Below, piece after piece: positions 53,831 to 63,400 of a stretch of 64,000 nucleotides of DNA; position 1 is the stretch's first letter; each line of letters opens with the position of its first letter. The notes under the pieces were generated by a model. It did not search any database. It saw only the letters and a program-made list of their open reading frames with translations, and was not told where the DNA came from. The DNA comes from Myxococcales bacterium (lineage in GTDB: Bacteria > Myxococcota_A > Polyangia > Palsa-1104 > JAEUJZ01). The position numbers and the translations under genes are program-made. The stretch spans positions 113,061 through 177,060 of the forward strand of contig JAEUJZ010000074.1 in assembly GCA_016794505.1 (NCBI GenBank), written 5' to 3'.

Positions 53831-56800
53831 AGAGCCGAGAAGAACAGCTGCTGGATCGTCTGCGCCAAGCGACCCATGCGCTGCGCACGACACTGGATGA
53901 ACGCGACGCACTGGCAAGAGAGCGGACCGAGCCACTCGCGATCGTTGGCATCGGCTGCCGGTTGCCAGGTGGTGCGAGCAGCCCGCGGGCTTTTTGGGAT
54001 CTCTTAGCAGCGGGCCGCGATGCGGTGGTGCCGCTGCAGGATCGCTGGGCCCGCCTGGGTGTCGAACCCGACGAGCAACTGCCGCGCTGGGCCGCGCTCT
54101 TAACCGATCCGATCGATCAGTTCGAGCCCGCTTTTTTTGGCATCTCACCGCGAGAGGCGCGCTCCATGGATCCGCAGCAGCGTCTGCTGCTGGAAGTCGC
54201 GTGGGAGGCTCTCGAAGATGCGGGAATCCCCCCGCTCTCGCTCCAGCAGAGCCGCTCGGGTGTCTTCGTGGCCGCTTGCACCGATGACTACGCCACGCTG
54301 GTTGAGCGCCAGCCGGCCAGCGAGAAAGACGCGTACGCCACGACAGGCAGCATGCTGAGCATCTTGGCCGGTCGACTGTCGTACACGCTGGGCCTGCAAG
54401 GGCCGTGTTTTACGATCGATACCGCGTGCTCGTCTTCGCTGGTGGCGATTCATCTGGCATGCCGCAGCCTGCGCAGCCGCGAGAGCGATCTGGCCTTGGC
54501 GGGTGGCGTCAACCTGATCCTGTCTCTCGACAGCACGACCGGGCTCTCGCGAATCCAAGCGCTGTCCCCCGATGGTCGCTGCCGGACCTTCGACGCCCTG
54601 GCCAACGGCTATGTGCGCGGCGAGGGCTGCGGCCTGCTGGTCTTAAAGCGCCTGAGCGATGCACAGCGCGACGGCGATCGCATCTGGGCGGTGATTCGCG
54701 GCTCGGCGATCAACCAGGATGGTCGCTCCACGGGCCTGACTGCTCCCAATGTGCTGGCGCAAGAAGCACTGCTGCGTGAAGCGCTACGCGATGCTGGTCT
54801 GAAACCAGAAGCCGTGGGCTACATCGAGACGCATGGCACCGGCACCTCGCTCGGTGACCCCATCGAGGTTCAGGCCCTGCGCTCAGTCCTCGGCAAGCCG
54901 CGCGCAGCGGGCAGCCGCTGCGTACTCGGTGCCGTCAAGACCAACATCGGACACTTGGAAGCCGCTGCGGGCGTCGCGGGCGTCATCAAGGCCGCTCTGG
55001 TCCTGGCCATGGAGCGCATCCCAAAGAACCTGCACCTGCGCACGCTCAACGCGCATATCGAGCTTGATGGTTCGTCGCTCGCCTTGGCCAGCGAGCCTGT
55101 GCCCTGGCCACGCGGCGAGCACCCGCGCATTGCCGGCGTCAGCGGCTTTGGTCTGAGCGGTACCAATGTGCATGTGGTGTTGGAAGAAGCCCCGCCAGCC
55201 GCAGCGACCGCGGAACGCACCGCGCGCCCGGCTGAGCTGATCCTGATCTCGGGCCGAACCGAAGCAGCGCTGCGCAGGCAAGCGACCCAGCTGCAGGCGC
55301 TGCTAGAGCGGCAGCCCGCCACGCCGATCGCCGATCTCGCATTCAGCCTAGCGACGCTGCGCAGCCCCCTTGAGCATCGCCTAGGGCTCGTCGCCCAGAC
55401 ATCGGCTGAGCTGATGCCTCTTCTTGATGCGGTCAGCAAGGGGTCGCTGCCCGCGGGCGCACAGCAAGGCACTGCTTCGTCCCGTGCCAAGCTCGCATTT
55501 CTGTTCACCGGCCAGGGCGCGCAGCTGCCCGGCATGGGCCGCGGCGTATACGACGTGTGGCCCGCGTTCCGTGCGGCATTTGACCGCTGCGTGGCTCTGT
55601 TTGATCCGCTGCTGCCACGCTCTCTGCGCGATGTCATGTGGGCCGAACCAGAAAGCGCAGAGGCCGCCCTGCTCGATCAGACCGGCTACACGCAGCCCGC
55701 GCTGTTTGCTCTTGAGTACGCGCTCTGCGAGCTCTGGCGATCGTTTGGTGTGCAGCCGGAGCTGGTCGCGGGCCACAGCGTCGGTGAGATCGTCGCCGCC
55801 TGCGTCGCCGGAGTGTTCAGCCTGAGCGATGCGGTTCGGCTGTGCGCGGCTCGCGCAGAGCTGATGCAGGCGCTGCCAAGCGGTGGAGCCATGGTGTCGC
55901 TTGGGGCCCGCGAGGACGAGGTAGAGGCGGCGGTTGCACCGCATCGTCACGCCGTCTCGATCGCTGCGATCAACGCCGACGATCAGATCGTCCTCTCAGG
56001 CGAACGAGACCGCGTGTCGCAGATCGCAGCCGAGTTTTCTGCTCGCGGTGTGCGCACCAAGGTGCTGGCCGTGTCGCACGCGTTTCACTCGCCGCAGATG
56101 GACACGATGCTGGCCTCGCTGCGCCACGTCGCCGAGTCCCTGCACTTTGAGCGCCCGCAGCTTGCACTGGTGAGCAACCTGACCGGCGCGCTCATAACCA
56201 ACGAGGTCTGTCGCGCTGAGTACTGGGTGCAGCACGCGCGGCAGGCCGTTCGCTTTGCCGCAGGTGTGCGCGCACTGCAAGCAGCCGGCGCCCGAACCTT
56301 TGTCGAGGTGGGCCCGAGAGCGACCCTGCTCAGCCTGGTCCCGCGGCGTGCCGAGCAGCCCGTGCTTCTGCTGCCGAGCCTGCGTGGCCCGCAGCACGAG
56401 CCCGCCTGTGTCCTTGAAGCCCTCGCCGGAGTGTGGACCCAGGGCGGCGCCATGGATCCTCGCGGTGTATTCCCTACTGGCGGAAATCGGATCGAGCTAC
56501 CTACGTATCCCTTTCAGCGTCAGCTCTGCTGGGTGGCCGAGCCCGATGCCGCAAGCGCAGCCCTTGCAGAGTCGCGCGATCCGCAGCCCGCGAAGCGCCG
56601 TGGCCACCCACTTCTTGGCGAGGCCCAGCGCTTCAGCCTGCACGCCGATGCGCGCCTGTGGGACACGACGCTGCAGTCGACGCAGCCAGCCTGGATCGCG
56701 GACCACCAGATCAAAGGAGCCCTCGTGTTTCCCGGAGCAGGGCACATTGAGATGGCGCTTGTGGCTGGACGTGAAGTCTTCGGTGCTGCGCCGTTCGCCA

Positions 56801-59800
56801 TCGCGGATCTCGATCTGGTCGATGCCTTGGTCTTGCCGGCAAACGCCCCTGTGTCTGTGCAGGTTGAGACGGGCCGCGATGCCGCAGGACGCGTCCGCTT
56901 CCAGGTCACAAGCCGAGCGACTCGCAGCGGCACGACGAGCGCTCGCCTGCACTCACGCGCGGTGCTGCAGCGCGCAGACAGCGAACCCACGCAGGCAGCG
57001 CTGGACCTCTCCAGCCTGCGTTCACGCCTGACGGCTGGACCCAGCGCGGCCGAGTTCTATGCCGCACTGCGCGCCATGGGGATTGAGCTTGGCCCGGCAT
57101 TCCAAGGTCTGCGCGAGATCTGGCAAGGCCGCGATGAAGCGCTCGGTCGGCTGGCTCTGCCAGAGTCCGCCGGATCCGCTGCTGGCTATCACGTCCACCC
57201 TGCGCTGCTCGACGCCTGCCTGCAGGTGATGGCTGGCTGCTTCGCTTCGCCTGGCGAGACCGCGCCGTGGGTACCGGTGCGCCTGGGTTCGCTGCGTCTC
57301 TTCGCATCCGCCGTGCCTGCAAGCGAGATCTATTGCCACGCCGAGATCACCCCAGCCGGTGCTGAATCACAGGAACAACGGCAGGCCCACCTGCGCATAA
57401 CAGACGGCAGTGGGCACGTGCTGGCAGAGCTTCGCGACTTCGTCGTGCAGCGCCTCGATCGCGAGCAGCACGCCGCGCAAGACGAGTGGTTCCTGGCTGC
57501 AGCCTGGGACGCTGCGCCCGTGCCACCGCCAAAGCTCGCCGGCATGCGCTGCCTCCTTCTGGGATCGGCGCCGACCCTGGCGGCATCGCTGTGCGCGGCG
57601 CTCGTCGAAGCAGGCCACAGCGCGGCGCATGTGCCACAGCTTCCAGCATCCGCCGATGCGGCACGCGAGATCCTCGGCAGCGCGTTTCAAGGCAGCGAGC
57701 CCACAGCCGTGCTCTGCCTGAACGACGTCGATGAAGAACCGCGCTCGCCGCTCGAAGGTCCGCTGCCCGGCGCGCTGCGCAGGTGCGAGCAGGTCCTTTA
57801 CACCGTGCAAGCGATCACGGCGCTGAGCTATCGCGATGTGCCCAGGCTCTGGCTGGTGACGCGCGGGGCGCAGTCGGTAACAGGCGAGGATCCTGCCGTC
57901 GAGCAAGCACCGCTTCTGGGTCTGGGACGCACGATCGCGCTTGAACATCCCGCGCTGCGCTGCGCCCGGCTGGATCTCGATCGAACGCCCGCAGCAGACG
58001 AGGGTGCCGCCATCCTGGCTGAGCTTCTGGCCGATGATGCCGAAGAAGAGCGTGCCTTGCGCGCCGGGCAGCGCTGGGTCTCGCGGCTCGTGCGGCGGCC
58101 CCCCAAAGCGCCCCCGGCCGAGCACATCGAGGCGGCACAAGGGCGCCCCTTCTGTCTAGAGCTCGACAAACCGAGTGGCTTTGAACACCTGACGCTGCGA
58201 CAACATGCGCGGCGCGTCCCAGGCCCTGGCGAGATCGAGATCGCGGTCGAAGCCGCCGGCTTGAACTTTCGCGATGTGTTGCTGAGCCTGGGCGTGATTC
58301 CCGAGGACACACGCAGCGAAGCCCGTGGGCCGATCCCGCTCGGCAGCGAGTGCGCAGGTCAGGTCGTAGCTGTCGGGGAAGGCGTGCCGGATCTCGCGCC
58401 GGGCGACTGGGTCTTCGCCTTGGCTCGCGGTGCCTTCGCCTCGCACGTCACCTGCGCCGCCGCAGCCACGCTGCCGATTCCATCCGGCTTCACGTGTACG
58501 CAGGCCGCGGCCATTCCCGTCGCATACTTGACTGCCTACTACGCTCTCCATCACGTGGCGCGCCTTGCTCCCGGCGAGAGTGTGCTCATCCATTCCGCAT
58601 CGGGGGCCGTCGGGCTCGCGGCGATCCAGTGGGCGCAGCACGTCGGCGCAACGGTCTTTGCCACCGCTGGCTCGCCCGAGAAGCGAGCCTTCCTGGCATC
58701 CCGCGGTGTCCGCTTTGTCTCCGACTCGCGCTCAGATCAGTTTGTCGCCGACATCTTGCGCTGGACGCAAGGGCACGGGGTGGATGTCGTCCTCAACTCG
58801 CTCTCGGGCGAGCGCATCGAGCAGAGCCTGTCTCTGCTGCGCGACCACGGGCGCTTCGTCGAGCTGGGCAAGCGCGATGCGCTGCAGAGTCGTCCGCTCG
58901 ATCTGCTGCCGTTCCTGCGCAACTTGTCGTACTCCCTCCTCGACCTCATCGGACTTCTGCGCAACAAGCCCGCGCTGGTGCGCGCTGCGCTGCAAGACAT
59001 CGTGTCCTTCTTTCGCTCAGGCGTCTTTTCGCTGCCGCCCATTTCCACCGCTGGCATCGACCACGCCAAGGACGCGTTCCGCGCCATGGCGCAGGCGCAG
59101 CACATCGGCAAGATCGTGCTGACCACACCGGCAGGCGATCCGCGCATCGCGGTGCCAACGGGCGCAGGCATCGCCATCCGCAGCGACGGGATTTACCTGG
59201 TGTCAGGCGGGCTCGGTGGGCTGGGCCTGGGCGTCGCTTCGTGGCTGGCACAGCAGGGCGCTCGTGAGCTCGTTCTTGTGTCGCGCACGCCGCCGCTTCA
59301 TCCCCAGCAAGAAGCGGCCATCGCCCAGCTTCGGCAGCAAGGCGCGCATGTGCGCATCGCGTCGATCGATGTGGCCGACCGCGCCGCGCTGACTTCGCTT
59401 GTGCGCGATCTAAAAGACAGCGGACCCCCACTGCGCGGAGTCGTACATGCCGCCGGAGTGCTCGCCGATGGCGTGCTTTTGCAGCAGACCGCCGAGCAGT
59501 TCGAGCGCGTGCTGCGACCCAAGGTGCAAGGTGCCTGGCTGCTACACGAGCTTACGCAGACAGAGCCCCTCGACTTCTTTGTGATGTACAGCTCGGCAGC
59601 GGGCTTGCTCGGCTCTCCAGGGCAGGCGAACTACGCGGCGGCCAATGCCTTCCTCGATGCGCTGGCGTATTCCCGTCGGGCTCGCGGCTTGCCCGCGCTC
59701 AGCATCGACTGGGGCGTGTTTTCCCAGGTCGGGCTGGCAGCGCAGAACGCCAACCGAGCCCAGCGTCTTATGCTTCGAGGCATGCGCAGCATCCAGCCGG

Positions 59801-60432
59801 ACGAAGGCTTGCAGCTGCTGCGCCGGGTGCTCGGCTGCGACGAAGCACACGTCGGTGTGGTGCCCTTGAACCTGCGGCAGTGGGGCGCCTTTCATCAAGC
59901 GGCAGCGGCGTCGCCTCGCTTCTCTGGCTTGCGCAGCGGGCTGGGTGTAGACGCGGCCAGTACAGGGGACCGCGAGCTTCTCGATCGGCTGCGCGCGGCC
60001 CCGCCGGCCAAGCGAGCCTCGCTGATCGCGGAGCACCTGCGCACGCAGGTCGCTCACGTCTTGCGCATCCCGCCGGGTGAGCTCGACGAGTCGGCACCTC
60101 TCACCAGCCTGGGGCTCGACTCACTGATGGGTCTTGAGCTGCGCAATCACATCGAATCAACGCTGGGCATCCGCGTGCCCGCGACCTTGTTGTGGACGTA
60201 CCCAACGCTTGCCGCGCTGTGCCAGCACATGATCACTGCGCTGTTCCCGACGTCTGCAGAACCGCGTGCAGATGCCGACATCCCCGACGGGAAAATGCCT
60301 GCGGCACCTGCGTCTGCACCTGCGCCCGCAGCCGCACCTGATTCAAGCGCAGCGACAACTTCGCAGGAGGATCGCGAGCTATTCGCCCTGCTAGATGGCG
60401 AGCTGGCACTGGCCAAAAGACACGGAGCCTAA
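53827..60432 (+). CDS. KS-AT-DH-ER-KR-ACP polyketide synthase (second module)
   Basis: The 2201-residue protein has an N-terminal docking coiled coil (EEQLLDRLRQATHALRTTLD), KS with Cys201 in DTACSSS plus ETHGTGT and KTNIGH, AT with Ser651 in GHSVGE and HAFH at 751-754 (malonyl-CoA type), DH with His960 and Asp1129 (LLDACLQ), ER with LIHSASGAVGLAAIQ near 1587, KR with GGLGGLG and Tyr1936 (LxD retained, suggesting B-type stereochemistry), and ACP with GLDSLM, Ser2099. The C-terminal tail ends in an acidic helix (EDRELFALLDGELALAK) likely to dock with the next protein. All domains look active, so it adds a saturated C2 unit. It overlaps the previous stop (ATGA), so translation is coupled. Confidence 0.95.
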   Translation: MKSREEQLLDRLRQATHALRTTLDERDALARERTEPLAIVGIGCRLPGGASSPRAFWDLLAAGRDAVVPLQDRWARLGVEPDEQLPRWAALLTDPIDQFEPAFFGISPREARSMDPQQRLLLEVAWEALEDAGIPPLSLQQSRSGVFVAACTDDYATLVERQPASEKDAYATTGSMLSILAGRLSYTLGLQGPCFTIDTACSSSLVAIHLACRSLRSRESDLALAGGVNLILSLDSTTGLSRIQALSPDGRCRTFDALANGYVRGEGCGLLVLKRLSDAQRDGDRIWAVIRGSAINQDGRSTGLTAPNVLAQEALLREALRDAGLKPEAVGYIETHGTGTSLGDPIEVQALRSVLGKPRAAGSRCVLGAVKTNIGHLEAAAGVAGVIKAALVLAMERIPKNLHLRTLNAHIELDGSSLALASEPVPWPRGEHPRIAGVSGFGLSGTNVHVVLEEAPPAAATAERTARPAELILISGRTEAALRRQATQLQALLERQPATPIADLAFSLATLRSPLEHRLGLVAQTSAELMPLLDAVSKGSLPAGAQQGTASSRAKLAFLFTGQGAQLPGMGRGVYDVWPAFRAAFDRCVALFDPLLPRSLRDVMWAEPESAEAALLDQTGYTQPALFALEYALCELWRSFGVQPELVAGHSVGEIVAACVAGVFSLSDAVRLCAARAELMQALPSGGAMVSLGAREDEVEAAVAPHRHAVSIAAINADDQIVLSGERDRVSQIAAEFSARGVRTKVLAVSHAFHSPQMDTMLASLRHVAESLHFERPQLALVSNLTGALITNEVCRAEYWVQHARQAVRFAAGVRALQAAGARTFVEVGPRATLLSLVPRRAEQPVLLLPSLRGPQHEPACVLEALAGVWTQGGAMDPRGVFPTGGNRIELPTYPFQRQLCWVAEPDAASAALAESRDPQPAKRRGHPLLGEAQRFSLHADARLWDTTLQSTQPAWIADHQIKGALVFPGAGHIEMALVAGREVFGAAPFAIADLDLVDALVLPANAPVSVQVETGRDAAGRVRFQVTSRATRSGTTSARLHSRAVLQRADSEPTQAALDLSSLRSRLTAGPSAAEFYAALRAMGIELGPAFQGLREIWQGRDEALGRLALPESAGSAAGYHVHPALLDACLQVMAGCFASPGETAPWVPVRLGSLRLFASAVPASEIYCHAEITPAGAESQEQRQAHLRITDGSGHVLAELRDFVVQRLDREQHAAQDEWFLAAAWDAAPVPPPKLAGMRCLLLGSAPTLAASLCAALVEAGHSAAHVPQLPASADAAREILGSAFQGSEPTAVLCLNDVDEEPRSPLEGPLPGALRRCEQVLYTVQAITALSYRDVPRLWLVTRGAQSVTGEDPAVEQAPLLGLGRTIALEHPALRCARLDLDRTPAADEGAAILAELLADDAEEERALRAGQRWVSRLVRRPPKAPPAEHIEAAQGRPFCLELDKPSGFEHLTLRQHARRVPGPGEIEIAVEAAGLNFRDVLLSLGVIPEDTRSEARGPIPLGSECAGQVVAVGEGVPDLAPGDWVFALARGAFASHVTCAAAATLPIPSGFTCTQAAAIPVAYLTAYYALHHVARLAPGESVLIHSASGAVGLAAIQWAQHVGATVFATAGSPEKRAFLASRGVRFVSDSRSDQFVADILRWTQGHGVDVVLNSLSGERIEQSLSLLRDHGRFVELGKRDALQSRPLDLLPFLRNLSYSLLDLIGLLRNKPALVRAALQDIVSFFRSGVFSLPPISTAGIDHAKDAFRAMAQAQHIGKIVLTTPAGDPRIAVPTGAGIAIRSDGIYLVSGGLGGLGLGVASWLAQQGARELVLVSRTPPLHPQQEAAIAQLRQQGAHVRIASIDVADRAALTSLVRDLKDSGPPLRGVVHAAGVLADGVLLQQTAEQFERVLRPKVQGAWLLHELTQTEPLDFFVMYSSAAGLLGSPGQANYAAANAFLDALAYSRRARGLPALSIDWGVFSQVGLAAQNANRAQRLMLRGMRSIQPDEGLQLLRRVLGCDEAHVGVVPLNLRQWGAFHQAAAASPRFSGLRSGLGVDAASTGDRELLDRLRAAPPAKRASLIAEHLRTQVAHVLRIPPGELDESAPLTSLGLDSLMGLELRNHIESTLGIRVPATLLWTYPTLAALCQHMITALFPTSAEPRADADIPDGKMPAAPASAPAPAAAPDSSAATTSQEDRELFALLDGELALAKRHGA

Positions 60433-60438
60433 GTCCCC

Positions 60439-63400
60439 ATGTCGCACCAAGAAACCCTGCTGCGCGAGCGCCTGCGCGAAGCGGCTTTGGCCCTGCGCGA
60501 TCTTCGCCTAGAGCGCGATGCTCTGGAACGCGAGCGCAGCGAGCCCATCGCTATCGTCGGCATGGGCTGCCGCCTGCCGGGCGCAGCGAGCAGCCCGCAG
60601 GCATTTTGGGATCTGCTCACCGCAGGCCGTGACGCCATTGTTTCGCTAGAGCCACGCTGGCGACTGATCGGAGCGCATCCCGACAGCGATGTGCCGAGCT
60701 GGGCGGCGCTTCTCACCGAGAGTGTTGAGGCGTTTGATCCGGCGTTCTTCGGCATCTCGCCACGCGAAGCGCGCTCGATGGATCCACAGCAGCGCCTGCT
60801 TTTAGAGGTCGCGTGGGAAGCGCTCGAAGACGCAGGTATCCCGCCGCTCGCGCTCGCGCAGAGCCGCACAGGCGTCTTTATCGGGGCCTGCGCGAACGAC
60901 TACGCGGATCTGGCAGGCCGCCAGCCACCCGCTGAGCAAGATGCGTATCTGACGACGGGAAACATGCTGAGCATCGCTGCCGGCCGGCTGTCGTACACGC
61001 TGGGCCTGCAGGGACCGTGCATGACGATCGACACGGCGTGCTCGTCTTCGCTGGTGGCGCTTCACGTGGCCTGTCGCAGCCTGCGCAGCCACGAGAGCAG
61101 CCTGGCGCTGGCCGGTGGTGTCAGCCTGATTCTTTCGCCCGACAGCATGACGGCGCTCTTCCGCACGCAGGCACTGTCCCCCGATGGCCGCTGCCGCACG
61201 TTTGATGCGCTGGCCAATGGCTACGCCCGCGGCGAAGGCTGCGGCCTGTTGGTCCTAAAGCGCCTGAGCGATGCGCAGCGCGACGGCGATCGCATCTGGG
61301 CCGTGATCCGCGGCTCGGCCGTCAATCAGGATGGTCGCTCAACGGGTCTTACGGCGCCCAATGTGCTGGCGCAAGAAGCGCTGCTGCGCCAGGCACTCAA
61401 GGACGCGCGCGTGGCGCCAGAAGCCATTGGCTTCGTCGAGACACACGGCACCGGTACCTCGCTGGGTGACCCGATCGAGGTGCAAGCGCTGCGCGCAGTC
61501 GTGGGTGCGCCGCGCGCCGATGGCAGCCGCTGTGTCCTCGGTGCCGTCAAGACCAACATCGGGCACCTCGAAGGTGCGGCAGGGGCCGCAGGTCTCATCA
61601 AGGCCGTCCTCGCCCTGGCCATGGAGCGCATTCCAAAGAACCTGCACCTGCGCACGCTCAACGCGCACATCGAGCTCGATGGTTCGTCGCTCGTCCTGGC
61701 CAGCGAGCCTGTGCCCTGGCCGCGCAGCACTCGCCCGCGCTTTGCCGGTGTCAGCGGCTTCGGACTCAGCGGCACCAATGCCCATGTCGTCCTGGAAGAA
61801 GCACCGCCGCCAAGGCAGCAAACACCGACCAGCACGAGCGCCTTGCCGTTTGTGCTCAGCGCCCGCAGCGAGGCGGCACTTGCCGCGCAAGCTGAGCAGC
61901 TATCCACGCAGCTTGCCCGCTGTCACGACACGCCGCTTCCCGACCTTGCGTATACGCTGTGCTGCCGACGCACTCAGTTCGAACACCGCGCCAGCATCGT
62001 TGCCCACAGCCGCGATGACTTGCACGCTGCGCTGGTCGCTCTTGCGCACGGACAGTCGAGCCCATTTCTGCGCACCGCTACAGTCCGCCGAGCGGGCAAG
62101 CTGGCCTATCTATTCACCGGGCAAGGCAGTCAGCGGCCCGCCATGGGGCAGGCTCTTGCCAGCGCGTTTCCCGCGTTTTCCGACGCGCTGCATGCCGTGC
62201 TGGCCGTGCTGGATCCGCTGCTGCCACGCCCGCTGCGCACCCTGATGTGGGCCGGCAAAGACACGGACGATGCGCGGCTGCTTGATCAGACGCGCTTTAC
62301 ACAGCCGGCGCTGTTTGCGCTGCAGGTGGCGCTGTATCGCCTGCTCGAAGGCCTGGGCATCACCCCAGACTTTCTGCTGGGACACTCCGTGGGTGAGATC
62401 GCAGCAGCCCACGTGGCCGGTGTGCTGTCGCTAGCCGATGCCTGTCGCTTGGTCGTCGCACGCGGACAGCACATGCAAGAGCTTGCAGCGGGGGGCGCCA
62501 TGGTGGCGCTGCAGGCCGCCGAGCACGAGGTACGTCCACTGCTTGCCGGACGTGACGCAGCGCTCGACATCGCCGCCATCAATGGACCGCAGCACACCGT
62601 GATCTCGGGCGATGAAGAAGCGGTCCTGTCCGTGGCAAGCCACTTCGCGGCACGCGGCCGCAAGGTGACGCGACTCGCGGTCCGTCATGCCTTTCATTCG
62701 CCGCGCATGGACGCCATGGCACCCGCGTTTGTCCAGGCGGTCTCTGCCCTTACCTTTCGTCCGTCGCAGATCGCCATCGTTTCCAGCACAAGCGGCGCGC
62801 TGATCACCGACCCCGAGATCGCGCAGCCCGCTTACTGGGTCAAGCAAGCGCGGGTCTCTGTGCAGTTCCAGCGCGGGCTGCACACCCTGCGTGAGGCCGG
62901 AGTGCAGAGCTATTTAGAGCTCGGCCCCAAAGCGGTGCTCTGTGCCATGGCTGCCGAGTGCTTCGCAGACGCGGCAGCGCCGGCCATCGATCTCATCCCC
63001 ACCCTGCGCGGCGACGATCAAGAGCCCAGCAGCTTCTTGCAGGCGCTGGGCAGGCTGCATATTCGCGGAACCAGCGTCGATTTTTCTGCGCTGCTGCGTC
63101 CCCTGCAGCCACAGCTTGCCGATCTGCCGCGCTATCCGTTCCAGCGAATACGCTGCTGGATCGACGCGCCACCGCGCAGCCATGCCGACGGCAGCAGCGG
63201 ACTGTCCTCGCTTCCCCATCCGCTGCTTACCACCGCTCTTTCGCTCTCTGATCAGGACGCCTATCTGTTTAACGGTGCTCTCGCGGTGCGCAGCTCGCCG
63301 TGGCTGCTTGATCACGCGATCTACTCGGTGCCGATCTTTCCCGGAACCGGCTTCCTCGATGCAGCACTCAGCGCAGCACGCGCGTTGGATCTGTCGGTGG

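Noticed and set aside
60433..60438. Possible terminator between the second and third synthase genes
   Set aside because: Only six bases separate stop and start, and no hairpin fits; the genes are clearly one operon.
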